Counted from the first letter of the stretch, positions 1-7,394 are shown. The stretch is 8,885 nucleotides of DNA from Elusimicrobiota bacterium (GCA_016207585.1 JACQPI010000172.1:1-8885); one strand, 5' to 3'. The notes: generated by a model not told the origin, from the sequence alone. Program-made: numbers and translations.

Positions 1-855
1 GATGACATCCAGGGCACCGCCGCGGTCGCCTTGGCGGGCCTCTACTCGTCGGGGCGCATCACCGGCCGGCCGATAACCCAGGAGAAGATATTGTTCCACG
101 GCGCGGGCGAGGCGGCGGTCGGGATCGGGGGGCTTATCGTCAGCGCTCTCATGGCCGAGGGCGTGCCGCGGTCCGAGGCGATGTCAAAATGCTGGTTCGT
201 GGACACGAAGGGGCTCGTCGTCGAGTCCCGGACCGATCTGCAGGCGCATAAATTGCCTTTCGCCCATTCCCATCCTCCCGTCGGCAGTCTCGCGGCGGCC
301 GTGCGCGACCTCAAACCGACCGTTCTGATCGGGGTCTCGGGGCGGGCGAGCCAGTTCAGCCGGGAGATCGTGGAGGAGATGGCGCGTCTTAACGACCGGC
401 CGGTGATCTTCGCGCTCTCCAATCCGACCGCCAACGCCGAATGCACCGCCGAGCAGGCGTACGGCTGGTCGGGCGGGCGCGCGATTTTCGCAAGCGGCAG
501 CCCGTTCGCTTCCGTTTCCTTGGGCGGCCGCACCTTCGTGCCGGGGCAAGGAAACAACGCCTACATATTCCCGGGGGTGGGCCTTGGGGTCGTCGTAAGC
601 GGCGCCTCCCGCGTCACGGACGAGATGTTCTTCGAGTCCGCCAAGGCCCTGGCGGCTTGCGTGACCGAGGAGGACTTGGCGACCGGGTGTCTTTTCCCAC
701 CGCTGACGCGCATCCGCGACGTCTCGGCCCGGATCGCTCTGGCGGTGGCGCGGGTCGCCTACGCGCACACGCTCGCCCGTGAAGCCGCGCCGAAGGATAT
801 CTTGGAGCACCTGCGGAAGTGCCAGTACCAGCCCACCTATAAAAACTACGCCTGA
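1..855 (+). CDS. maeA: Malic enzyme, large (MaeA/SfcA-type) form, C-terminal part
   Basis: The reading frame is open from the first base, so the gene starts outside the window; 284 C-terminal residues and the TGA stop are present. Malic enzyme oxidatively decarboxylates malate to pyruvate with reduction of NAD(P) in the cytoplasm. The fragment opens with DDIQGTAAVALAGL, the signature of the large malic enzyme class (the smaller class has a QHGTA form). A nucleotide-binding loop, HGAGEAAVGIGG, follows, then LIGVSG, FALSNPTANAECTAEQAY, IFASGSPF and PGQGNNAYIFPGVGLG, all in the normal family order. The end, QPTYKNYA, resembles normal full-length C-termini, so there is no 3' truncation. NAD or NADP preference cannot be read reliably here, so the maeA symbol is a family-level label. 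The gene is convergent with the molybdenum-cofactor operon and overlaps its last gene by 10 bases; nothing suggests a functional link. Confidence 0.95.
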   Translation, partial: DDIQGTAAVALAGLYSSGRITGRPITQEKILFHGAGEAAVGIGGLIVSALMAEGVPRSEAMSKCWFVDTKGLVVESRTDLQAHKLPFAHSHPPVGSLAAAVRDLKPTVLIGVSGRASQFSREIVEEMARLNDRPVIFALSNPTANAECTAEQAYGWSGGRAIFASGSPFASVSLGGRTFVPGQGNNAYIFPGVGLGVVVSGASRVTDEMFFESAKALAACVTEEDLATGCLFPPLTRIRDVSARIALAVARVAYAHTLAREAAPKDILEHLRKCQYQPTYKNYA

Positions 856-2483
856 AGCGCTGTCTCGCGAACTCGATGCGATCCTGTATGGTTGAGCGAA
901 TCAAGTATGATATCCGTGCGACAGAGGGATGCAAATCCGAAAGCCATGTTCTTCAGGGCGGCAAGGTGCAGTTCCTCGGCATGGGCGGCCGTGGCGTCCA
1001 CGATCACGAAACTCTTGAGTCCAAGATCAAAAGCGCCTCGCACCGTGGATTCGACGCAGAGGTTCGTGGCGACTCCGGCGATCACGAGTTCCTCGACGCC
1101 GTCTCGGCGCAAAGCTTTTCTCAAGGAGGGATTCGTCAGCGCGCTGTAGCGGCATTTGCGGAAAACCTCCCCCGGCCGCGGTTCCAGGAAATGCGTGATC
1201 CGGGCCTCGCGCGTTCCCTCCAGGCATGCCGTCCGCCACCAGAGCGTCATGAGCCCGCCGTCTTCCTCCGGATCGACATGGGCGTGTCGGGTGAAATAGA
1301 CCGGCCTGCCGGCGTCGCGAAAAGCCTCCACGAGGCGCCGGACATTCGGCAGGATCGCCCGGGCTGGCGGCAAATAGGCCGGGCTTCGCGCGTCGAGAAA
1401 TAGCCCCTGGAGGTCGATCGCCAGCAGGCCAGCTTTCGGGACGGATAGCGGGATGGCGCGTCTTTGAAAGCCGGCCAGAGCCGCCATCCAGGCATCGGAT
1501 TTTTCTCCGAGATCGTCTTGGGTCACGTAGCTGGCCGCCTCGCGCCTTTTGTTCTCGAGGGCGACGGCCGCAGCGTCTTTCAACTTTCGGGACCATAGCT
1601 GGCCGCACGAGGTCTCGGCGTCTATCTCCTCGGGAAGGCTCGGGCTCAGTATCGTCTCGAAGCCCCTGGATTCGATTTCCCGGGAGCTGGCCTTTATGGA
1701 GTCCGGAGGTTGCGTCCATAGATGTGTCGCCGCGTGCAAGTCGGCGGTTTCGGTTGGGTTGATCGGGGTGATCTTGACCAGGAATTTGTCCGGCGGGAAT
1801 ATCCCGGCCAGCCTTTTCGCGTCGAGGGTCTCCCCTTGCGCCAGGGCGAAGTTCAGGGTGATCTTTCGGTCCCCGGTCCGCCAGAACTTTTTCCCGTAGG
1901 CGGCGACCTCGTCCAGGTCCCATTTCTTTATGGGGACGATCTCCTTTCGTTTCTCCTCGCTGAGCGAATGAAGCGAGAATTGGAGTTGGAACCTGCCGTC
2001 CGGGAAGAGAGCATTCTTGATATCGACCAGCTCCTCGAAAAAGGGAGCGACGGCCGGGCTTTTCGGGGCCACCGTGGAGAGGCTGGGAAGTATTCCGGGA
2101 TAGGGAAACTCGCGAGCGAGCGAGCGCAGAGCTTCCAGGACGTTCGGATTGAGGGAGGGCTCTCCCATGCGGGCGAAGTGTATCTTGACCTTCGGGTGGC
2201 GGCGGACGTCCAGGTCGCGATTGGCGCGGATGATATATTCTATTTGAGCTAGAATTTCCTCCGGATCCAAGTTCCCCTGGTACCCCATGGCGCCCGCGTC
2301 GCACATGCGGCATCCCACGGGGCAGCCGAACTGAGTGGAGATCATCATGACCCACTTGAGGGCTTTCGGGACCCCGGGCTCCAGGGTATCCACGAGCTCG
2401 ACCAGGTGGTCGGGCCCTTTTCTAAATTGGGCCAAATAGAGGGTGGCCAGGCCCGGCAGGTTTTTTTGCTCTATGATTCGCAT
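846..2483 (-). CDS. Radical SAM (RlmN/Cfr-like) and cysteine hydrolase (isochorismatase family) fusion protein
   Basis: This 545-residue, two-domain protein is the last gene of the operon. Residues about 1-300 resemble the RlmN/Cfr radical SAM methyltransferase fold. They contain the 4Fe-4S motif C54-x3-C58-x2-C61 (QFGCPVGCRMC), FARMGEP at 103-109, PSLSTVAP at 133-140, QFSLHS at 168-173 and KITPINPT at 237-244. SCGQLW at 292-297 holds C293, which matches the methyl-carrying cysteine of RlmN (C355 in E. coli). The second RlmN cysteine, seven residues before the cluster, is Met47 here. The N-terminal region before the cluster is about 70 residues shorter than in E. coli RlmN. Residues about 350-530 are an isochorismatase-like cysteine hydrolase with apparent triad D357 (AIDLQ), K443 (RKCRYSAL) and C476 (VATNLCVES). 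No nicotinamidase-type metal site is evident. I chose the ATG at 2483 because it overlaps the preceding gene by 13 bases and removes an Arg-rich extension that only shadows that gene. Substrate and reaction are unknown. Confidence 0.85.
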   Translation of the reverse strand: MRIIEQKNLPGLATLYLAQFRKGPDHLVELVDTLEPGVPKALKWVMMISTQFGCPVGCRMCDAGAMGYQGNLDPEEILAQIEYIIRANRDLDVRRHPKVKIHFARMGEPSLNPNVLEALRSLAREFPYPGILPSLSTVAPKSPAVAPFFEELVDIKNALFPDGRFQLQFSLHSLSEEKRKEIVPIKKWDLDEVAAYGKKFWRTGDRKITLNFALAQGETLDAKRLAGIFPPDKFLVKITPINPTETADLHAATHLWTQPPDSIKASSREIESRGFETILSPSLPEEIDAETSCGQLWSRKLKDAAAVALENKRREAASYVTQDDLGEKSDAWMAALAGFQRRAIPLSVPKAGLLAIDLQGLFLDARSPAYLPPARAILPNVRRLVEAFRDAGRPVYFTRHAHVDPEEDGGLMTLWWRTACLEGTREARITHFLEPRPGEVFRKCRYSALTNPSLRKALRRDGVEELVIAGVATNLCVESTVRGAFDLGLKSFVIVDATAAHAEELHLAALKNMAFGFASLCRTDIILDSLNHTGSHRVRETALQA

Positions 2484-3367
2484 GGGCCGACCAGGTGCTT
2501 TTCGCAGCGCATCGCGGTGTGGACGCCGTCGCCCGCCGCGATCGCGATCTGGCAAAAGTTCCCGGGGTTGGCGTCTCCCGCGACGAAGAACCCCGGAGGC
2601 GGCTTGCGCCAGCGGGCCAGGCTTGCCGGCGGGGCCTTCCCGATCAGGACAAACATGGCCTCTACCGGCAGGACCCGGTCCGGAGCCCGTCTTGAAACGC
2701 GGACCTCTATGCCGCGCAGGCCCCGCCCTCCGGCTCTCTCTTGGGCGCGCCGAACCGTCGAATGAAGCATCGTCTCGATGTTGGGTCGCGCGGCGATTTT
2801 TTCTTGGAGAAGCCTGATTGCCTTCAGCCCGGCCCCGCGATGGATCAGGTAGACCCGGCGAGCGTACCGGGCCAATAAAAGGGCTTGATGGACCGCCGTG
2901 TCCCCGCCACCCACCACCGCAACGTTTTTGCCTTTAAACCGGCGCGCCTCATCGAAGGCGGCGTGGTGGACACCCCGGCCGAGGAGCGCCGGCTCTTGGG
3001 CAAGTCCGAGTTCCTTGAACGCGGCGCCGACGCAGGCGATCACGGCCCGTGCGCGCAGGACCCCGGCGTCCGTCGCCACTTGAAAAACGTTTTCGCGTCT
3101 GTGGATCGCCCGCGCCCGGGCTTGAATCGACCTAAGTCCCCAACGCCTGGCCTGCGCGATAAACTGCGTCATGAGCATCTCCCCGGAGATGCCCGCCGGG
3201 AACCCAGGATAGTTCTCGATCCATTCGATGCGGCTCGCCTGTCCTCCTAGGCCGGCCTGCTCCAGGAGCGCGGTCCGCCAGCCCGACCGAGCCAGGTATA
3301 TCCCGGCCGCCAATCCCGCGGGGCCGCCGCCGATAATAAGGACGTCCCATCGCCGCGATTTCTTCAT
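2471..3367 (-). CDS. Thioredoxin-reductase-like FAD/NAD(P) oxidoreductase without redox CxxC
   Basis: This 298-residue flavoprotein has the TrxB architecture. It shows an N-terminal FAD-binding loop (VLIIGGGPAG, 9-18), a TrxB-like ENYPGF (51-56), a second dinucleotide site (VAVVGGGDTA, 149-158, with IHR at 175-177) and a C-terminal FAD motif (FFVAGDANPG, 260-269, then QIAIAAGDG). Where thioredoxin reductases carry the CATCDG disulfide, this protein reads GRGVHHAAFDEARRF (130-144), so there is no CxxC and a normal dithiol-relay thioredoxin reductase is unlikely. The stretch between FVLIGKAPP and the last FAD motif is also shorter than usual by roughly 20 residues, with no TD...TSVPGIFAAGD-like segment. 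It may pass electrons from NAD(P)H to a ferredoxin, flavodoxin or other partner, but that is inference. The ATG at 3367 gives an ATGA overlap with the TauE/SafE stop. Upstream codons in the same frame only shadow that permease gene. Confidence 0.87.
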   Translation of the reverse strand: MKKSRRWDVLIIGGGPAGLAAGIYLARSGWRTALLEQAGLGGQASRIEWIENYPGFPAGISGEMLMTQFIAQARRWGLRSIQARARAIHRRENVFQVATDAGVLRARAVIACVGAAFKELGLAQEPALLGRGVHHAAFDEARRFKGKNVAVVGGGDTAVHQALLLARYARRVYLIHRGAGLKAIRLLQEKIAARPNIETMLHSTVRRAQERAGGRGLRGIEVRVSRRAPDRVLPVEAMFVLIGKAPPASLARWRKPPPGFFVAGDANPGNFCQIAIAAGDGVHTAMRCEKHLVGPCES

Positions 3368-4113
3368 AAGGCCGTGTAGAGCAGTTTGAAACTCGCCAGC
3401 CATAAAACAGTCCCCAGGACTCGACGGATCGCCGTATTGGAAAGATGCCCGGAGCCCAGCCGGGAGCCGAGCCAGCCTCCCATAAAAGCCGAGACGGTGT
3501 ACGGCGTCCAGAGCGCGCTGGCCGCCCGCAGCGAGGGGAGGTGACCGGCCAGGGCGGCAATGGAATTGACCAGAATGAATAGAGCGCTGGTCGCGGACAC
3601 CTGCTTGGCCGACGCCCGGCCCCATAGAAGCAGCAGGGGGCTCAGGAAAACGCCTCCGCCGATCCCGATCATGCCCGAAAGCAGCCCTATGACGGTTCCG
3701 ATGAGCACGGCCGCCGCGATCGGGATCCGTCGGACCGGTCCGTCATGCGCTTGCGTCGGCTCGATCCACATCCTGAGGGCGGCCAGGCCCAGGGCTCCGG
3801 AGAGAAGAAAGGAGTAGAGGGATGGCGAGAGTTGGACGGCGCCTCCAAAATAGGCGCCGGGAACCGAGCCCAGAATGAACGGCCAGGTCAGTCGCCACTG
3901 GAAGTGCCCGGCGTTCCTGAAGGCGACGAAGGCGATGGAGGCGACCAGGATGTTGAGCGTCAGCGCGCCGGCGATGGAAGTTTCCCTGGGGAAAGAAAGA
4001 AGGGCGAGGATGGCTAAATATCCCGACGCGCCCCCGTGTCCTACGGAGGAATACAAAAGGGCTATTGTGAAAATGGCTCCATAGGCCAAAGCCTCTTCGG
4101 GTCTTGGAAACAT
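3364..4113 (-). CDS. TauE/SafE family membrane permease
   Basis: This 249-residue polytopic membrane protein belongs to the TauE/SafE (formerly UPF0721) family, whose characterised members are implicated in export of sulfite or sulfonates. Two family hallmarks are visible. SSVGHGGASGYLAIL is in the first membrane segment, and GMIGIGGGVFLSPLLLLWG starts the second half. The latter is followed by the typical ATSALFILVNSIAAL. Roughly seven or eight hydrophobic stretches alternate with short polar loops, so it should sit in the inner membrane. The transported anion cannot be read from sequence. Next to Moco and MOSC genes, a sulfur oxyanion or another anion related to the cofactor is possible but unproven. 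The start ATG shares one base with the stop of the MOSC gene (TGATG), and the end overlaps the next start by four bases, so translation is probably coupled on both sides. Confidence 0.9.
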   Translation of the reverse strand: MFPRPEEALAYGAIFTIALLYSSVGHGGASGYLAILALLSFPRETSIAGALTLNILVASIAFVAFRNAGHFQWRLTWPFILGSVPGAYFGGAVQLSPSLYSFLLSGALGLAALRMWIEPTQAHDGPVRRIPIAAAVLIGTVIGLLSGMIGIGGGVFLSPLLLLWGRASAKQVSATSALFILVNSIAALAGHLPSLRAASALWTPYTVSAFMGGWLGSRLGSGHLSNTAIRRVLGTVLWLASFKLLYTAL

Positions 4114-4583
4114 CAGGCCGAGTTCAAAACGGGGTCGAGGTCGGCTGCATCGTCGAGCGTTTCAACGGCATCTCCCGTTTTTACAACGCCGTCCCGGAGG
4201 ACGCGGGCGAATATGCCTTCTTTGGGCATGACGCAGTCGCCCGCCAGGTAATAGATCGCGCAGCGCGTGTGGCATTCCTTCCCGAGTTGGGTTATTTGCA
4301 GCACCACCTCCGGCCCGACGCGGAGCCGCCGGCCTATCGGCAGCGAGGGGAGATCGATCCCTTGCGTCGTGACGTTTTCCGCGAAGCTTCCCACGTTCAC
4401 CGCAAGCCCCTTGGCGCGCATCTTCTCTATGCTCTCCCACGCCAACAGGCTCACCTGCCTGTGCCAATTCCCGGCGTGGGCGTCTTTTTCTATCCCGAAG
4501 TCGGTCTTGAAAGAGGCCTGCCCGACGTTTTGCTTGCGGATGCCCTTCCGCGCGCTCACGCAGACCGCCAGCACTTTTCCCAT
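4113..4583 (-). CDS. MOSC domain protein
   Basis: This 156-residue protein consists almost entirely of a MOSC domain, named after the molybdenum-cofactor sulfurase C-terminus and thought to bind the cofactor or carry sulfur. Diagnostic stretches are SLLAWESIEKM (45-55), FAENVTTQGIDLPSLPIG (67-84), GKECHTRCAIY (101-111), GDCVMPKEGIFARVL (115-129) and a final GDAVE. Cysteines 104, 108 and 117 are the candidate functional residues; the GKECHxxC...GDCxMPxEGIF pattern is typical of small MOSC proteins found with, or fused to, MogA. I prefer the ATG at 4583 over an in-frame GTG at 4607, because GGAGG lies nine bases upstream and the GTG would place the start inside moaA and add eight residues that only shadow it. 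It lies five bases after the moaA stop and shares one base with the TauE/SafE start. Confidence 0.92.
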   Translation of the reverse strand: MGKVLAVCVSARKGIRKQNVGQASFKTDFGIEKDAHAGNWHRQVSLLAWESIEKMRAKGLAVNVGSFAENVTTQGIDLPSLPIGRRLRVGPEVVLQITQLGKECHTRCAIYYLAGDCVMPKEGIFARVLRDGVVKTGDAVETLDDAADLDPVLNSA

Positions 4584-4588
4584 CTCGC

Positions 4589-5587
4589 TCAACCTCCCAA
4601 GGCGCACATAAACGCTTCGCGCATTTTATTCTGCTCCGGTCCCATGTGGTGTTGTTCTGGTTTTTCATGAACCGTTTTTCGAATAATTCCGGCAAGATCG
4701 TTGTCCGTGGCTCCTGAGCGCAGCGCCCTTCCAAGGTTTTCTCCCTGTTCGGACGCGAGGCAGGGCAGGAGCCGCCCCGCGGAGGTCAGGCGCAGGCGGT
4801 TGCATCTTCGGCAAAAATTGCAGCTGAGCGCTCCGATGAAACCGATCGTGCCCAAGGCTCCCGGGGATTTGTAGTAGACGGCGGGGCCGAAGCCTTTTGG
4901 AGAGGCGGTGTCATCCAGCGGCTCCAGGACGCCGCAGCGTTTTTGGATTTCCTCAAGGGGCAGCCAGCGTTCTTTGCTGAAAAAGCCCGATTCCCCTATG
5001 GGCATCAATTCGATGAACCGCACGTGAACCGGCAGGCGGCGGGCGAGGGCGACGAAATCCTCTATCTCGTCGGAATTTAGGTTCTTCATGACCACGACGT
5101 TGACCTTCACGGGAGACAGCCCTGCGGCCAGGGCGGCTTGGAGGCCCTCAAGGGCGTCGTCGAGCTCGCCGAAGCGTGTGATGCGCTTGAACCGATCCCG
5201 ATTCAAGGTATCGAGGCTGACGTTGACCCGGCTCAAACCTGCGGCGCGCAGGCTCTTGGCCAATTCGGCCAAAAGCACGCCGTTGGTCGAAAGGGAGATA
5301 TCCTTGAGGCCGGGCAGGCGGGCCAATTCGTGGACCAGCTCCACGATGCCGTGGCGGACGAGGGGCTCCCCGCCCGTGATCCGAATCTTGTCGATGCCCA
5401 GCCGGATGCCGATGGAAACGATGCGCGCGATTTCCTCATCGCTCAAGAGCTCGGCGGCGGGCGAACCGTTGAACCCTTGAGGTGGCAGGCAGTACAGGCA
5501 GCGCAGGTTGCAGCGGTCGGTGACCGACAGCCGCAAGTAATCGATCCTGCGATGGAACGGGTCCGTCAGGGCGCCGGGGAAAATCAT
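4589..5587 (-). CDS. moaA: GTP 3',8-cyclase MoaA
   Basis: MoaA is a cytoplasmic radical SAM enzyme that converts GTP to 3',8-cyclo-7,8-dihydro-GTP, the first step of molybdopterin synthesis; MoaC then completes cyclic pyranopterin monophosphate. The 332-residue length is normal. The N-terminal 4Fe-4S site is C26, C30, C33 in DRCNLRCLYC. ITGGEPL, STNG and VNVSLDTL follow, as expected for the barrel. The C-terminal substrate-binding cluster is C259-x2-C262-x13-C276 in FCRRCNRLRLTSAGRLLPC. The chain ends in Gly-Gly (CALGG), the conserved tail needed for catalysis in this family. The ATG at 5587 forms an ATGA overlap with the stop of mobA. Everything needed for activity is present, so this should be a functional MoaA. 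Confidence 0.98.
   Translation of the reverse strand: MIFPGALTDPFHRRIDYLRLSVTDRCNLRCLYCLPPQGFNGSPAAELLSDEEIARIVSIGIRLGIDKIRITGGEPLVRHGIVELVHELARLPGLKDISLSTNGVLLAELAKSLRAAGLSRVNVSLDTLNRDRFKRITRFGELDDALEGLQAALAAGLSPVKVNVVVMKNLNSDEIEDFVALARRLPVHVRFIELMPIGESGFFSKERWLPLEEIQKRCGVLEPLDDTASPKGFGPAVYYKSPGALGTIGFIGALSCNFCRRCNRLRLTSAGRLLPCLASEQGENLGRALRSGATDNDLAGIIRKTVHEKPEQHHMGPEQNKMREAFMCALGG
4593..4597 (-). promoter_or_regulatory. MOSC gene ribosome binding site inside the moaA end
   Basis: GGAGG on the minus strand lies within the last codons of moaA, nine bases upstream of the ATG at 4583. It supports the 156-residue MOSC protein over the longer GTG form, and suggests reinitiation after moaA. Confidence 0.7.
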
Positions 5588-6183
5588 CTCAGGCTCCTGG
5601 CTTTTTCGTAGTCTTCCCGCGTGTCGATGTCGAGAAACGAAATCCCTTCGGGATCGAGCGCAAGGATTTCCTTCTCCTGGAAAAACCGCGTTCTTATAAT
5701 GCCGAAAAGCTCGTGAATCCTCAGGCGGTTTTCCGCCACCATGTGCCGCAGGATTCCGAGGCAGTTTTTGGAGTAAAAGCCGCAGAGAGGTTGGACCACC
5801 CCGTGCCAGACGGGAACGGCGGCTTCATAGCCCGCGCTTGCCAGCCACAAAGCCTCGATAAGTTTCGGTTGCAGCAGGGGCATGTCGACGGCGCAGACGA
5901 AGGCGAACTCGGTCTGCGCGTGGTGAAGGCCGGAGCAGATTCCTCCCAGGGAATGATGTTCCGGAAACAGGTCCTGGAGCACCCGGACGTCGGAAGAGCC
6001 CATGAACCCGAAGTCGTCGATGTTTTTGGTCAGGATCAGTTTTTTCGAAAACAGGGGTCTTAGTATCCCGCAGACCCTTTCCACCAGCTTTTGCCCGCCG
6101 TCCCAAGGAGCCAACGCCTTGTTCGATCCGAAACGGCTGCTGTTGCCTCCCGCCAGGATGATGCCCGTCGCTCGATTCGTCAT
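5584..6183 (-). CDS. mobA: Molybdenum cofactor guanylyltransferase MobA
   Basis: MobA transfers GMP from GTP to Mo-molybdopterin, forming the bis-MGD cofactor used by DMSO-reductase-family enzymes. At 199 residues this is normal length. The nucleotidyltransferase signature LAGGNSSRFGSNK spans 10-22, with Arg17 and Lys22 in the expected places. SLGGICSGL at 78-86 is a slightly altered form of the usual GPLAGIxxGL, and AVDMPLL at 98-104 supplies the metal-binding aspartate D100. The tail DIDTREDYEKA fits the family's C-terminal DxNTPED-like element. I chose the ATG at 6183 because it overlaps the moeA stop as ATGA. The longer open frame running up to 6753 shadows moeA. An ATG at 6192 is a possible alternative adding three residues. 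A related MocA-type CTP enzyme is less likely in this operon. Confidence 0.93.
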   Translation of the reverse strand: MTNRATGIILAGGNSSRFGSNKALAPWDGGQKLVERVCGILRPLFSKKLILTKNIDDFGFMGSSDVRVLQDLFPEHHSLGGICSGLHHAQTEFAFVCAVDMPLLQPKLIEALWLASAGYEAAVPVWHGVVQPLCGFYSKNCLGILRHMVAENRLRIHELFGIIRTRFFQEKEILALDPEGISFLDIDTREDYEKARSLR

Positions 6184-7394
6184 TTCAGCCATCTGAAGGA
6201 TATCTCCGTGCTTCTCCTGAGCAGCCCGACGCCGATGGGTCCCAGGGCCAGCGCATTGGCTTTGCAGGCCATTCCCAGCATGGCGGAGCCTTGGGGACGG
6301 ATGAGGCGCACCTGGAAACCTTTGGGTCCTTCCGAAACCTCGCAGAAGAGATACTGTTGCCGTAGTTTGTCCTTTGGATAATCGTTCTCCAGGCGCCCGC
6401 GCAGATGGTAGCTCGGATAGGCCGGCGAGAATCCCTGCATTTTTTCCAGGGCGGGCCGCACGAACTCCTCGAGGCATACCATCGCCGCGACGGGGTTGCC
6501 GGGCAGGCCAAAAACCGGTTTCCCGCGCCAGAGGCCGAAGAGGAGCGGCTTGCCCGGTTTTATCGCGACTTTCCAGAATACGGTCCGCAACCCCAGCGCT
6601 TCCAGCAGGGTTTTCGTGTAGTCGAAATCTCCCGCCGAGACGCCGCCGCTCACCAACAAGACGTCCGCTTCCGAGATTGATTTCTCCAGCGCCTTCCTCA
6701 TTAAGACGGGGTCGTCCGGGACGATGCCGGCGTACACGCACGAAATGTTCCATCTCGATAGCGCCGCGGCCAAGGCGAAGCCGTTTGAATTTCGTATTTT
6801 GCCGGGGGTCAGCGGCCGGGAGGGCTCCAATAGTTCGTCTCCGGTAGCCAACAACGCGACGCGGGCTCTCCGGACGACGCGGACGCGCAAAATTCCTTGG
6901 GCCGCCAGGAGAGCGATTTCATACGGGCGAATTCGAGTTCCCTTCGTAAGGATCAAGTCTCCCGCGCCTACGTCCTCGCCGTGGCGGCGTATGTGCTCTC
7001 CGAGCTCCGGCGCCTGGAGGATGCGTACGGTCGCGGGCTCTTCGCAAGAGGTCGCTTCCTTCATGACTACGGCATCCGCGCCTCCGGGCAGCGGGGCGCC
7101 GGTCATGATCCTGATCGCTTCTCCAGGACGGAGTTCCGTTTCCGCCAGGCTTCCGGCCCGGAGGGTCTTCTTGACCTTCAGGCGCACCGGCGTCCGTTGT
7201 GAGGCCCCGCGGCACTCTTCGGTGATGACGGCGAATCCGTCCATGGCCGAGTTGTCGAACGGAGGGAGGTCTTCCCTGGCGCGGATATCCTCGGCCAGTA
7301 TCCGGCCCGCGCAGTCGGACAGCGCGGTTGGTTCCGGCGGGAGAATCGGGACGTTTTCAAGGATCGATCGCAGGGCTTTTTCAGGAGCGAGCAT
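6180..7394 (-). CDS. moeA: Molybdopterin molybdenumtransferase MoeA
   Basis: MoeA inserts molybdate into adenylylated molybdopterin, releasing AMP. The 404-residue protein shows the full domain order. PPFDNSAMDGFAV (44-56) includes D52, which corresponds to the catalytic aspartate near position 59 in E. coli. TGAPLPGGADAVVM is at 98-111 and LLATGDELLEP at 181-191, with E187. VPDDP is at 225-229 with D228. SGGVSAGDFDY spans 249-259 with D256, and GLPGNPVAAMV lies in the later part of the catalytic domain. A C-terminal beta domain follows. The ATG at 7394 starts 14 bases inside the MogA-type gene and is preceded by a purine-rich AAGGA about eight bases upstream. The in-frame extension to 7445 only shadows that gene. 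All expected catalytic residues that I can place are present. Confidence 0.97.
   Translation of the reverse strand: MLAPEKALRSILENVPILPPEPTALSDCAGRILAEDIRAREDLPPFDNSAMDGFAVITEECRGASQRTPVRLKVKKTLRAGSLAETELRPGEAIRIMTGAPLPGGADAVVMKEATSCEEPATVRILQAPELGEHIRRHGEDVGAGDLILTKGTRIRPYEIALLAAQGILRVRVVRRARVALLATGDELLEPSRPLTPGKIRNSNGFALAAALSRWNISCVYAGIVPDDPVLMRKALEKSISEADVLLVSGGVSAGDFDYTKTLLEALGLRTVFWKVAIKPGKPLLFGLWRGKPVFGLPGNPVAAMVCLEEFVRPALEKMQGFSPAYPSYHLRGRLENDYPKDKLRQQYLFCEVSEGPKGFQVRLIRPQGSAMLGMACKANALALGPIGVGLLRRSTEISFRWLK

Noticed and set aside
184..810. Minus-strand open frame inside the malic enzyme gene
   Set aside because: It is an antisense shadow of a well-conserved malic enzyme; composition is low-complexity Arg/Gly/Pro.
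1722..2252. Plus-strand open frame antisense to the radical SAM domain
   Set aside because: It has no motif or plausible start context and is explained by high GC of the real minus-strand gene.
1027..2355. 442-codon open frame opposite in phase to the radical SAM fusion
   Set aside because: It is a GC-rich shadow frame with Arg/Pro/Gly-heavy composition and no recognisable motif; the overlapping frame has clear domains and catalytic residues.
846..2483. Calling the last gene rlmN or cfr
   Set aside because: The N-terminal domain and one catalytic cysteine are missing and a hydrolase domain is attached, so assigning 23S rRNA methylation would be unsafe.
2471..3367. Calling the flavoprotein trxB
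   Set aside because: The redox-active CxxC of thioredoxin reductase is absent.
3368..3625. N-terminal extension of the flavoprotein
   Set aside because: It shadows the TauE/SafE coding region; the FAD-binding motif sits at the normal distance from the ATG at 3367.
6184..6753. Long N-terminal extension of MobA on the minus strand
   Set aside because: It lies entirely within moeA in another frame, is Arg/Gly/Pro-rich without family motifs, and the ATG at 6183 gives an intact MobA with a standard ATGA overlap.
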